From the NCBI RefSeq assembly GCF_020400585.1, contig NZ_JAINVF010000001.1:372001-436000 (forward strand): DNA of 64,000 bases. Reading direction: 5' to 3'. This DNA comes from Streptomyces sp. NK08204 (lineage in GTDB: Bacteria; Actinomycetota; Actinomycetes; Streptomycetales; Streptomycetaceae). This document shows positions 26,989 to 34,909 of the stretch, piece by piece. The notes under the pieces were generated by a model. That model did not search any database. It saw only the letters and a list, made by a program, of their open reading frames with translations, and was not told where the DNA came from. How positions within the stretch are numbered: the first letter of the stretch is position 1; the number at the start of each line of letters is the position of its first letter. A program made the translations under genes and the position numbers.

Positions 26989-27633
26989 ATGTCGACCCCC
27001 AGCGATCGCGCCCGCCTTGCCGTGCGGGTCGAGGAACTCCTCGCCGCCGGCGGCCCCCTGCCCATCGTGGCGGCCGGGAAGCCTGTCCTGCGGCGCGGGG
27101 CCGAGCCGTACGACGGACAGCTCGGCCCCGCCCTGCTGGCCCGTTTCATCGAGGCGCTGCGCCTCACGATGCACGCGGCACCCGGCGTGGGCCTGGCCGC
27201 ACCCCAGGTCGGCGTGGAGCTGCGGATCGCGGTCGTCGAGGACCCGGCGCCGGTGCCGCCCGAGATCGCGGTGGCCCGGGGCCGGGTGCCTCAGCCGTTC
27301 CGTGTGCTGGTCAACCCGTCCTACGAACCGGTGGGCACCGCGCGGGCCGCGTTCTTCGAGGGCTGCCTGAGCGTGCCGGGCTGGCAGGCGGTGGTCGCCC
27401 GGCCCGCCCAGGTGCGGCTGCGCTGCGAGGACGAGCACGGGCGCGCGCTGGACGAGGTGGTCACCGGCTGGCCCGCACGCATCGTCCAGCACGAGACGGA
27501 CCATCTCGACGGCACCCTCTACCTCGACCGCGCCGAGCCGCGCTCCCTGTCCACGAGCGAGGCGGTGGCGGCCCTGTGGGCGCAGCCGACGCCCGAGCAG
27601 GCCGCCCAGGAGCTGGGTTTCGAGCTGCCGTGA
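26989..27633 (+). CDS. def: Peptide deformylase
   Basis: 214 residues. All three family motifs are present: GVGLAAPQVG (66-75), EGCLS (124-128, Cys126 metal ligand) and QHETDH (H168 and H172 metal ligands, E169 catalytic). It removes the N-formyl group from nascent proteins. The start at 26989 has no ribosome site, suggesting a leaderless transcript. Streptomyces often encode several deformylases; this copy sits beside redox genes rather than fmt. It is convergent with the oxidoreductase gene, 21 bp away. Confidence 0.95.
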   Translation: MSTPSDRARLAVRVEELLAAGGPLPIVAAGKPVLRRGAEPYDGQLGPALLARFIEALRLTMHAAPGVGLAAPQVGVELRIAVVEDPAPVPPEIAVARGRVPQPFRVLVNPSYEPVGTARAAFFEGCLSVPGWQAVVARPAQVRLRCEDEHGRALDEVVTGWPARIVQHETDHLDGTLYLDRAEPRSLSTSEAVAALWAQPTPEQAAQELGFELP

Positions 27634-27654
27634 CCCGGACCGCGCAAGACCCGC

Positions 27655-29148
27655 TCAGCTGTCCCGGTACGCCTCCAGCAGCCGAAGCCACACCTCGCTG
27701 ACGGTCGGATACGACGGGACCGCGTGCCACAGACGGCTGACCGGGACCCGCCCGACCACGGCGACGGTCGCGGAGTGGATCAGCTCGCCGACACCGGGGC
27801 CGACGAACGTGACGCCGCGCAGGATCTCCTCCTCCAGGTCCACGACCATGCGGGCGCGGCCCTTGTAGCCCTCGGCGTACAGGCCGGCGCCCGCGACCGA
27901 GGAGAACGCGACGTCGACGGGGCGGACCCGGTGCCCGGCCCGTTCCGCCTCGGCGAGGGAGAGGCCGACGGCGGCGGCCTCGGGGTCGGTGAAGACGACC
28001 TGAGGTACGGCGTCGTGGTCGGCGGTGGCCGCATGCGCCCCCCACGGCTCGTCCAGGAGGGGCCCACCGGCGGCGCGTGCGCCGATCGCGGCGCCCGCGA
28101 TCCGGGCCTGGTACTTGCCCTCGTGGGTGAGCAGGGCCCGGTGGTTGACATCCCCGACCGCGTACAGCCAGTCGGTGCCGGTGACGCGCAGGCTGTCGTC
28201 CACGTCGAGCCAGGAGCCGGGTTCCAGGCCGACGGTGTCGAGGCCGATGTCGTCGGTGCGCGGTGCCCGGCCGGTGGCGAAGAGGATCTCGTCGGCCTCG
28301 AAGCGCTCGCCGGTGTCCGTGACGGCGACGACGGTGCCGTTCTCCCGGCTGACGGAGGCCACGGAGGTGCCGGTGCGCAGGTCGGCGCCCGCCTCGGTGA
28401 GCGCCTCGGCGACCAGTTCCCCCGCGAACGGCTCCATGCGGCCCAGCAGTCCCTTGCCCCGCACCAGGACGGTGACCCGCGAGCCGAGGGCCTGCCAGGC
28501 GGTGGCCATCTCGGTGGCGACGACACCGCCGCCGACGATGATCAGCCGGGCCGGGGCGGACTTGGCGCTGGTGGCCTCGCGGCTGGTCCACGGCCGTACC
28601 TCGGCGAGGCCGGGCAGGTCGGGCAGCTGGGCGCGGGTGCCGGTGCACACGGCGACCGCATGCCGGGCGGTGAGGGTCACGACAGCGCCGTCGGGGCCGG
28701 TCACGGTGACCGTGCGGGGACCGGCGAGGCGGCCGTGCCCCCGGTACAGGTCGGCGCCGATGCCGTCCAGCCAGCCGACCTGGCCGCCGTCCTCCCAGTG
28801 CGCGGCGTACGTGTCCCGGCGGGCGAGCACGGCCTGCGTGTCGAGGGCACCCCGGACCGCGTGGGCGAGACCGGGCAGGCGGCGGGCGTCCGCCTGGGCG
28901 ATGACCGGCCGCAGCAGCGCCTTGCTGGGCATGCACGCCCAGTACGAACACTCGCCGCCGACCAGTTCGCTCTCCACCACGGCGGTGGTCAGGCCCGCCG
29001 CGCGGGTGCGGTCGGCGACGTTCTCCCCCACCGGTCCGGCCCCGATCACCACGACGTCGTACGCGATGGAGTCGGATCCCGTCGTTCCCGCCGTTCCCGT
29101 CGTTTCCGTGGTTCCCGTGGTTCCCGTGGTTCCCGTCGTTTCCGTCAT
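27655..29148 (-). CDS. FAD-dependent pyridine nucleotide-disulfide oxidoreductase
   Basis: 497 residues. The FAD motif is YDVVVIGAGPVGENVADR. The redox-active disulfide lies in GGECSYWACMPSKAL (C-x4-C). The NAD(P)-binding motif is LIIVGGGVVATEMA, and the second FAD strand is LYAVGDVNHRALLTHEGKYQ. The C-terminal His region reads HAVPSYPTVSE, close to the HxHPT of lipoamide dehydrogenase and mercuric reductase but not identical. Residues 2-24 are a Thr/Gly low-complexity run from 9-bp repeats. The frame stays open far upstream, so the start is set at the only Met before the FAD domain. It is divergent from thioredoxin. Confidence 0.9.
   Translation of the reverse strand: MTETTGTTGTTGTTETTGTAGTTGSDSIAYDVVVIGAGPVGENVADRTRAAGLTTAVVESELVGGECSYWACMPSKALLRPVIAQADARRLPGLAHAVRGALDTQAVLARRDTYAAHWEDGGQVGWLDGIGADLYRGHGRLAGPRTVTVTGPDGAVVTLTARHAVAVCTGTRAQLPDLPGLAEVRPWTSREATSAKSAPARLIIVGGGVVATEMATAWQALGSRVTVLVRGKGLLGRMEPFAGELVAEALTEAGADLRTGTSVASVSRENGTVVAVTDTGERFEADEILFATGRAPRTDDIGLDTVGLEPGSWLDVDDSLRVTGTDWLYAVGDVNHRALLTHEGKYQARIAGAAIGARAAGGPLLDEPWGAHAATADHDAVPQVVFTDPEAAAVGLSLAEAERAGHRVRPVDVAFSSVAGAGLYAEGYKGRARMVVDLEEEILRGVTFVGPGVGELIHSATVAVVGRVPVSRLWHAVPSYPTVSEVWLRLLEAYRDS
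29075..29146 (-). repeat. 9-bp tandem repeat in the oxidoreductase start
   Basis: Eight imperfect copies of GTTCCCGTG (plus-strand reading) fill the first 24 codons of the oxidoreductase gene, giving repeated Thr-Gly-Thr/Thr-Glu-Thr triplets. Because nine is a multiple of three, copy-number change would keep the frame. Confidence 0.75.
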
Positions 29149-29197
29149 GGGGTCAGTCTGGTGGGTGGTGTGTGCGGGGGCCACACGGGTATGGCGC

Positions 29198-29224
29198 GGA
29201 ATACGTGCCACGGTGGCCGTGTTG
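29198..29224 (+). promoter_or_regulatory. Sigma-R-type promoter for thioredoxin
   Basis: GGAAT, exactly 18 bases, then GTTG: a full match to the Streptomyces sigma-R consensus (GGAAT-N18-GTT). It ends 41 bp upstream of the thioredoxin ATG. Thioredoxins are established members of the disulfide-stress sigma-R regulon. Confidence 0.7.
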
Positions 29225-29265
29225 ACGCGACGGCTCGCCGCAGACCAGGAATGAGGGAATACGCC

Positions 29266-29634
29266 ATGAGCAGCACCATGGAGCTGACCAAGGAGAACTT
29301 CGACCAGACGGTCACGGAGAACGACTTCGTTCTCATCGACTTCTGGGCGGCCTGGTGCGGGCCCTGCCGTCACTTCGCCCCGGTGTACGAGAAGGCCGCC
29401 CAGGACAACCCCGACCTGGTGTTCGGCAAGGTCGACACGGAGGCGCAGCCGGAGCTGGCCGCGGCCTTCGGCATCCAGTCGATCCCCACCCTGATGATCG
29501 TCCGGGACCAGGTCGCCGTGTTCGCCCAGCCCGGCGCGCTGCCGGAGGCCGCACTGGCGGATGTGATCGGGCAGGCCCGGCAGCTGGACATGGACAAGGT
29601 GCGCGCGAGCATCGCCGCCCAGCAGGCCGAGTAG
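29266..29634 (+). CDS. trxA: Thioredoxin
   Basis: 122 residues. It has the active site FWAAWCGPCRHFAP (C31, C34), the cis-Pro loop QSIPTLMIV and the usual length. It reduces protein disulfides in the cytoplasm with electrons from thioredoxin reductase; none is encoded here, and the divergent FAD-disulfide enzyme is not a typical TrxB. The ATG follows GAGGGAATACGCC. A sigma-R promoter sits upstream and a hairpin terminator downstream. Confidence 0.95.
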   Translation: MSSTMELTKENFDQTVTENDFVLIDFWAAWCGPCRHFAPVYEKAAQDNPDLVFGKVDTEAQPELAAAFGIQSIPTLMIVRDQVAVFAQPGALPEAALADVIGQARQLDMDKVRASIAAQQAE

Positions 29635-29643
29635 GGCGCCGGG

Positions 29644-29672
29644 CCGGAAGCCGCCGGGCGGAGAGCTTCCGG
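29644..29672. terminator. Bidirectional hairpin terminator between thioredoxin and LacI genes
   Basis: Perfect 8-bp stem CCGGAAGC / GCTTCCGG with a 13-base loop, lying between two convergent stop codons 47 bp apart. Confidence 0.65.
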
Positions 29673-29681
29673 TGTCGCCGG

Positions 29682-30683
29682 TCAGCTGGATTCGCGCTGG
29701 ACCAGCGACGCCCCGAGCACCTTGCGCACCTCCGGCTCGCCGCCGGGGTCGCGTACGGCCCGGTCGACCAGTTCCGCGAGGTCGCGCCCCGAGGGCAACT
29801 CGATGCGGACCGTGCTCAGCCGGGGCCGCAGCAGCCGGCCGAGCATCAGGTCGTCGGCGCCGATCACGGCGACATCGTCGGGTATGCGCAGCCCTTCGTC
29901 CTGCAGGGCCCGCATGAGCAGCATCGCGTACTCGTCGTTGTACGCGAACACCGCGTCCAGCCCCGACCCGGCCCAGCGGGCGGCGAGCGCGGCTGCCGCC
30001 CGCTCGGTGCAGGCGAGCGGCAGCGCGGTCACGGTCGCGTCGGTGCCGCGCAGCGCGTGGCGCACACCCGCCAGCCGGGGCCCGGAGAAGGACTCCAGAC
30101 CGGACTCCGCGGGCACCAGGACACCGATACTGCGCCGGCCCCGGGCGTACAGGTGGGCGCCGGCACAGTGGCCGACCGCGTCGTGATCCATGAGCAGGGC
30201 GTGCGCACCCTCCACGCGCTCGGGGCCGAGGGTGACCACGGCCCGCGCCCCGGCCCGTTTGAGCACCGCCACGCCCCGTGGGCCGAGCCCGGCGCCCGGC
30301 ACGAGGACCGCGACCGGCCGCAACTCGGCCCAGGCGCGGGCCGCATCGTCGCCCTGCAGGCCGACGGTGCCGTACTGCACGACCGTGTAGTCGAGCCGGC
30401 CGAGGGCCCACTGGAGTTCGCCCAGGAACCGGCTGTAGAGCGGACCGACCGGGAAGGCCGGCGCGGGCATCAGGACCAGCCGGCTGTGCCCGGCACGCAG
30501 ACTGCGGGCGCCCGCGTGCGGCACGTACCCCAGTTCCCGGGCTGCCTCGTGGACGCGGCGGCGGGTCGGTTCGCTGATCCGAACGGCTGACGTGTTGTTG
30601 AGGACGTAGGAGACGGTCGCGCGGGATACCCCGGCCAGGCGGGCAACGTCCGCGCTCGTGGGCGTGTTCGGCATCTGCACCAT
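29682..30683 (-). CDS. LacI-family transcriptional regulator
   Basis: 333 residues. The N-terminal HTH is SADVARLAGVSRATVSYVLN with the hinge helix PTRRRVHEAARELGYVPH, followed by a periplasmic-binding-protein-like effector domain (RRSIGVLVPAESGLE; VFAYNDEYAMLLMRAL). Sugar or nucleoside effectors are typical. The start could be ATG 30683 or ATG 30674; the DNA-binding domain begins a few residues later in either case. No sugar transporter lies beside it, so its targets are probably elsewhere. Confidence 0.9.
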   Translation of the reverse strand: MVQMPNTPTSADVARLAGVSRATVSYVLNNTSAVRISEPTRRRVHEAARELGYVPHAGARSLRAGHSRLVLMPAPAFPVGPLYSRFLGELQWALGRLDYTVVQYGTVGLQGDDAARAWAELRPVAVLVPGAGLGPRGVAVLKRAGARAVVTLGPERVEGAHALLMDHDAVGHCAGAHLYARGRRSIGVLVPAESGLESFSGPRLAGVRHALRGTDATVTALPLACTERAAAALAARWAGSGLDAVFAYNDEYAMLLMRALQDEGLRIPDDVAVIGADDLMLGRLLRPRLSTVRIELPSGRDLAELVDRAVRDPGGEPEVRKVLGASLVQRESS

Positions 30684-30832
30684 GACGGACGGCAGTCTGG
30701 CAGAGGGGCGGGGGCCGGGCTCTGGCGGGGGAACGTCGTTCCACACTCAACCAAAGCGCGCCTTCGCGCTCCACCGAAGCGCGCCTCGCACAGGCCGTCG
30801 CGCGCCCCGCCACCCTGTCGGCCGAGCGGGCG

Positions 30833-31495
30833 TCAGCAGGGCGGCTCGGTGCGCGTCACGCGGGCGACGAGGTCGATCCAGCCTTCCTCGAGCCGTTCCA
30901 TCGGTACCCCGCGTTGTCTGGTCAGGTGGTGGATCAGAGCGGGGTCGAGATAAGCGAGCAGGGTGTAGGCGAGGAGTTCGCAGTCGGCGTCCGGCAGGAT
31001 CTGCCGCAGCAGCACCATGACGTGCGTGCGCAGCGCCTGCACCGCGGAGTGCGAGAGCCTGCGGGCCGGTTCCGCCTGGGCCGCCAGCTGCAGGTCGAGC
31101 TGCTCGACCGAGCGGTAGAGCACCGCCACGCCGAAGGCGCGCAGCCGGTCCAGGGGCGGTGCCCCGGGGCCCAGGGGCGGCGGCCCCTCGAGGAAGTCCG
31201 CCTGGAGCCTGCGCGCCGAATGGTCCAGCAGCGCCGTCAGCAGCCCGGTGCGGTCGCCGAAGCGGCGGAAAACGGTGCCCTTGCCCACGTGGGCGGCGGC
31301 GGCCACCGCCTCCATCGTGACCCCGGCCACCCCGTGTTCCGCGATCAGCCGGGAGGCGGCCTCCAGCAGCCGGGCCCGGTTGCGGGCGGCGTCCGCGCGC
31401 AGGCACGGCTCGTCCGCGCCGGTGCCTATCGAGAGCAGTTGCGGCGCGTCCAGGGGCCTGTGGTCGGACGGGGCAGGCGGCAGTGGACCGGACAT
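30833..31495 (-). CDS. TetR-family transcriptional repressor
   Basis: 220 residues from ATG 31495 (an in-frame ATG at 31513 is an alternative). The HTH is RARLLEAASRLIAEHGVAGV...AAAHVGKGTVFRRFGDRTGL, then an all-helical ligand domain. It is divergent from the FMN reductase gene, and two GGACC-N2-GGTCC palindromes fill the spacer, so it most likely represses that gene and itself. Inducing ligands for such pairs are often quinones or electrophiles (inference). Confidence 0.92.
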   Translation of the reverse strand: MSGPLPPAPSDHRPLDAPQLLSIGTGADEPCLRADAARNRARLLEAASRLIAEHGVAGVTMEAVAAAAHVGKGTVFRRFGDRTGLLTALLDHSARRLQADFLEGPPPLGPGAPPLDRLRAFGVAVLYRSVEQLDLQLAAQAEPARRLSHSAVQALRTHVMVLLRQILPDADCELLAYTLLAYLDPALIHHLTRQRGVPMERLEEGWIDLVARVTRTEPPC

Positions 31496-31526
31496 GAAGC
31501 CAGCGTAAAGCATCACCGGCGTAACT

Positions 31527-31538
31527 GGACCGTGGTCC
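31527..31538. promoter_or_regulatory. TetR operator 1
   Basis: GGACCGTGGTCC: 5-bp arms with a 2-bp centre, 32 bp upstream of the TetR start. It has the same half-sites as operator 2, with centres 34 bp apart. Confidence 0.7.
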
Positions 31539-31558
31539 GTTTTTGTTGGTACAAATAA

Positions 31559-31574
31559 CCGGACCTTGGTCCGG
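31559..31574. promoter_or_regulatory. TetR operator 2
   Basis: CCGGACC-TT-GGTCCGG: perfect 7-bp arms, 36 bp upstream of the FMN reductase start. Confidence 0.75.
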
Positions 31575-31610
31575 TCGTGCACAGCGATGTATCAGCCCTT
31601 TGGAGTTCCC

Positions 31611-32177
31611 ATGTCTGTTCGCATCCTCGGTATCGTCGGCGCCATCCGCGCCGGCTCGCACAACCGCCAGCTCGCCGAGGCGGCCCTCAAGCTCGCTCCG
31701 GAGGGCACCGAACTCGTGCTCTTCGAGGGGCTGGCCGACGTCCCCCTCTTCAACCCGGACCTCGACGTGGAGGGCGCCGTCCCCGAGGCCGCGCAGAAGC
31801 TGCGCGACGCCGCGCAGGCCGCCGACGGGTTCCTGATCTTCACCCCTGAGCACAACGGCACCATCCCGGCCGCCCTGAAGAGCGCCATCGACTGGCTGTC
31901 CCGCCCGTACGGCGCCCCGTCCTTCGGCGGGAAGCCGGTCGTCGTGATCGGCACCTCCATGGGCCAGTACGGCGGCGTGTGGGCGCAGGACGAGACCCGC
32001 AAGTCCGTGGGTATCGGCGGCGGCAAGCCGATCGAGGACATCAAGCTGTCCATCCCGGGTTCCATGGCCCGCTTCGCCCAGACCCACCCGGCCGACGACG
32101 CCGAGGTCGTCGCCCAGCTGACCGACGTCCTGGAGCGCGTGCAGGCTGTCGTGGCCGAACACAAGGCTGCCGCCTGA
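31611..32177 (+). CDS. NADPH-dependent FMN reductase (quinone/azo reductase-like)
   Basis: 188-residue flavodoxin-fold reductase. The FMN phosphate loop is GAIRAGSHNRQLAEAAL, the second flavin-contact loop is FTPEHNGTIPAALKSAIDWL and the third is IGTSMGQYGGVWA. It transfers hydride from NADPH to FMN, quinones or chromate in the cytoplasm. ATG 31611 has TTTGGAG upstream. The gene is controlled, by context, through the two palindromes shared with the divergent TetR gene. A very long hairpin follows. Confidence 0.92.
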   Translation: MSVRILGIVGAIRAGSHNRQLAEAALKLAPEGTELVLFEGLADVPLFNPDLDVEGAVPEAAQKLRDAAQAADGFLIFTPEHNGTIPAALKSAIDWLSRPYGAPSFGGKPVVVIGTSMGQYGGVWAQDETRKSVGIGGGKPIEDIKLSIPGSMARFAQTHPADDAEVVAQLTDVLERVQAVVAEHKAAA

Positions 32178-32193
32178 CCGGTAGTCACCGCAC

Positions 32194-32242
32194 GAGGGCC
32201 GGAGCCGTGTCGGACGCAGCGTCCGTATCGGTTCCGGCCCTC
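32194..32242 (+). terminator. Long hairpin terminator after the FMN reductase gene
   Basis: Outer 10-bp perfect stem GAGGGCCGGA / TCCGGCCCTC, a short imperfect middle, then an inner 7-bp stem CGGACGC / GCGTCCG. It also isolates the downstream conflict-system operon from read-through. Confidence 0.75.
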
Positions 32243-32450
32243 ACGCGTTGCCCTGCCGCTCAGCCGAGCCCGGCCTGGCCCGGCCGCCGCGGTGGCCGCC
32301 GCGGCCGGTCGCAACAGGGGAACATCCGCAGCCGCACCGGGCGCCAACCCTCCTTGTGCAACAGAACAGTCGCAGTGTTCACCCAGACCGCTGTCACCCA
32401 CAGTCGTTCTCTGTCAGCATCGTGCTGAGGCGAAGCGAACGGGGCGCGGG

Positions 32451-33407
32451 GTGTCGCAGTCGATCGAGGACTCTTGGCGGGTACGGATTTTCGGCAGGGA
32501 CAACACGCCGGTGGCATCGGGTGTTCTGGTCACCGGTGGACGGGTGGTGACGTGTGCTCATGTCATACAGCAGGTAGTGGGGCCGACCGCCGGCAGCGGT
32601 CCCGGCGAGGCGCGGATCGCCCTCGACCATCCCGGCTCACTGTCCGGCGAGGTGTCGTACGCCTCGGTGCTTCCCGGGGGTTGGGCACCGCCCGACGAGG
32701 GGCGCGCGGACGTCGCCGTGCTCGGTCTGGAGGCGCCCGCACCCGCGGACTGCGCGCCGGCCCGGCTGCGTCCGTGCGGCCCCGCACGGGGCCGTGACGT
32801 ACGCCTCTTCGGTCAGAGCACGGCCGAACCCCCGGGCCTGTGGGTCACGAGCCGACTGGTCGGGGCGGGCGGGCTGAGCCCGGACTGGGTCCAGCTCGAC
32901 GGCAGCGGCCTGGGCGGCGCCTGGGTGCTGGGCGGGTTCAGCGGAGCGGGCGTCGTGGACGGGCACGGGGACGTGATCGGCATCGTCGTCGCCGCGCTGC
33001 GCGACGAGACGGCCCGCATCGCGTGGATGATCCCGGTCGAGGCCCTCGTACGGTACTGCCCGCTGCTGACCGACGCCGTCACCGCCGAACTGCCGCCCGC
33101 GCCCGCATGGCCTGCCGGGTCCTCGCGGGAACTGACGACGGCTCTCGTACGTATTCCCAGCATGCGGGACCCGCAACGCCGGGAGCGGGTGCTGCGCGAC
33201 ACCGGCGAGGACTTCTTCGACCTCGTCGAGCGGTCGTCGGTGCTCCTGGAGGACGTGCGCGGGATCGTCGAGGTGTGTCTTCAGTACGCGGACGGCATCG
33301 ACCGGCTCGCCGCCGCGCTGCGCTGGTACGAACGGGGGTCATTGCCGATGCGGGAGTTCGAGCGGGTGCTGCGCCGGCTGCGCGGCGAGCCGGAGCCGGC
33401 GTCATGA
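32451..33407 (+). CDS. Trypsin-like serine protease with C-terminal effector-associated (EAD2-like) tail
   Basis: 318 residues from GTG 32451. The chymotrypsin-fold triad is visible: H37 in VVTCAHVI, D87 in ADVAVLGL and S164 in GGFSGAGVV. There is no signal peptide, so it acts in the cytoplasm. Residues about 225-310 (ELTTALVRIPSMRDPQRRER; GIVEVCLQYADGIDRLAAAL) form a small helical domain like the effector-associated domains that dock effectors on NTPase hubs. It is the first gene of a four-gene coupled operon (ATGA overlap with the next). Role proposed: the cleaving effector of the system. Confidence 0.85.
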   Translation: MSQSIEDSWRVRIFGRDNTPVASGVLVTGGRVVTCAHVIQQVVGPTAGSGPGEARIALDHPGSLSGEVSYASVLPGGWAPPDEGRADVAVLGLEAPAPADCAPARLRPCGPARGRDVRLFGQSTAEPPGLWVTSRLVGAGGLSPDWVQLDGSGLGGAWVLGGFSGAGVVDGHGDVIGIVVAALRDETARIAWMIPVEALVRYCPLLTDAVTAELPPAPAWPAGSSRELTTALVRIPSMRDPQRRERVLRDTGEDFFDLVERSSVLLEDVRGIVEVCLQYADGIDRLAAALRWYERGSLPMREFERVLRRLRGEPEPAS

Positions 33408-34909
33408 CGGACTTCGGTACGCCCCGCACGAACCTGTTCTTCGAGCTGGCGGGCCTCATCCTGCGCGTCCCGACGCTGAACGACCGGCAGCCCCTGCGCC
33501 GCGCCGCCGACGCGTTCGGCGAGCGGTTCGAGCCGCTCGACCTCCCGGAGTCCGGGACCCTCAGAGAGGACCTGTACCGGGCGCTGGTCAAGTGCGACGC
33601 CTATCAGGGCGGGCTGCGGTTCTACCTCGACGCGCTGGGCATCGGCCGTACCGGGATGGTGGCGTGGACCGCCGTCGAGCAGATGTACCTGCGCCTGCAC
33701 CCGAGGCGGCTGCTCGACTCCTCCGAGTACGAGGAGCTGTGCGACCTGCTCGCATTCCCTGCCCCCGGCGCGCCGATCGAGCGGATCGCGCTGCGGTTCC
33801 TGCCGCTGCTGCCGGAGCGCGCCGAGGGCGCCACGGGGCCGTACACGGTGGCGGAACTGCTCGATGCGTTCGAGGACGCCCTCCTGATGCCGGACGAGGC
33901 CCATCCCCTGATCTCCTTCGTGGAAGCCGTCGCGGTACGGCAGCCGCCCGGTCTGGAAAAGCGGCTGCGGCTGTGGAACGAGCGGGTGGCCCCCCGGCTC
34001 GCGTGTGCGCCGGATCTCCTGCACAGGGTGCGCAACCGCGAGGCGTTCCGCGCCGGGCGCCCGGTCGAACCGTCGCGGATCCTGGTCGACATCACCGCGC
34101 ATCCCGCCGCCCCCGAGGACTACTGGTTACGGGGCTGGCTGCTCGGCCCCGGCGAAGGTCCGGGCTCCCTGCTCGCCGACCGCCGGGTGACGTCGCGGAG
34201 CGAGCTGGAGCACACCGTCGCGGCACTGCACCAGGCGGTCGGGGACCTGCTCGGCGAGCTGAGCGGCGAGCTGACGGTGGAGTTCGTGCTGCCCCGGCCC
34301 CTGCTGTGGCTGGACGTCGACCAGTTCATGATCAGCCCGAACGGATCGGTGCCGCGGCCGATCGGCGCCGACCACACCGTGCTGGTGCGCAGCCGCGACC
34401 GGTTCCGCATCCGCCGCTGGTGGCCCGCGCTGTACCGCCGCCTGGGCTGGCTGGAGCTGAACGCCGACGAGCTCTTCGACGCGCCGGCCGTGCGGTGTGT
34501 CGCGCCGGGCACGGTGCCGGCGCCGGAGGACCTCCTACGGCAACTGAGGGGCGGGCAGACCCCGTTCTGCTTCGTCCTGCTCGACGCCCCGCCCTACGAA
34601 GGCGACCTGGCCGCCGATCCCGTGTACGTACTACTCGAAGTAGGTATTCCGGCCATCGTGGCGCTGCGCGAGAACGGTCATCATGCGCATGCCCGCACCG
34701 AGTTGTGGAATCACCTGGCGGGCAGGTTGGACCAGTTACCGGACCGGGTACGCCATCTGAGGGGCGGTGGGTGTCCGGACGGCGGCGTGGCGTCACCGGT
34801 GACGCTGGACCTGCATCGTCACCTCACCCTAGTGTGGGACAGCCAGGACGGACTGGAGGGGGCGGACGCCACGCTGGGGCATCCGCGGACCGGGGGTGGC
34901 AGAGCATGA
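33404..34909 (+). CDS. VMAP-C (vWA-MoxR-associated protein) domain protein
   Basis: 501 residues. The C-terminal half (from about 224: RILVDITAHPAAPEDYWLRG; ELTVEFVLPRPLLWLDVDQF; HTVLVRSRDRFRIRRWW; VGIPAIVALREN) matches the VMAP-C domain of vWA-MoxR-VMAP ternary systems. The first 100 residues (FELAGLILRVPTLNDRQPLR) are helical and resemble an effector-associated adaptor, offering contact with the protease tail. Both ends overlap neighbours by 4 bases. In such systems VMAP is thought to bridge the ATPase/vWA sensor to an effector; the specific action here is inferred. Confidence 0.85.
   Translation: MTDFGTPRTNLFFELAGLILRVPTLNDRQPLRRAADAFGERFEPLDLPESGTLREDLYRALVKCDAYQGGLRFYLDALGIGRTGMVAWTAVEQMYLRLHPRRLLDSSEYEELCDLLAFPAPGAPIERIALRFLPLLPERAEGATGPYTVAELLDAFEDALLMPDEAHPLISFVEAVAVRQPPGLEKRLRLWNERVAPRLACAPDLLHRVRNREAFRAGRPVEPSRILVDITAHPAAPEDYWLRGWLLGPGEGPGSLLADRRVTSRSELEHTVAALHQAVGDLLGELSGELTVEFVLPRPLLWLDVDQFMISPNGSVPRPIGADHTVLVRSRDRFRIRRWWPALYRRLGWLELNADELFDAPAVRCVAPGTVPAPEDLLRQLRGGQTPFCFVLLDAPPYEGDLAADPVYVLLEVGIPAIVALRENGHHAHARTELWNHLAGRLDQLPDRVRHLRGGGCPDGGVASPVTLDLHRHLTLVWDSQDGLEGADATLGHPRTGGGRA

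Noticed and set aside
27655..29148. Missing E3 (lipoamide dehydrogenase) for the dehydrogenase operon
   Set aside because: The oxidoreductase has CSYWAC and HAVPSYPTVSE rather than the CxNxGC and HxHPTxSE of E3, and lies 22 kb away beside thioredoxin.
29149..30813. Upstream extension of the FAD oxidoreductase frame through thioredoxin and LacI
   Set aside because: The frame is open by chance; the FAD domain begins right after the ATG at 29148, and the extended part overlaps real genes in other frames.
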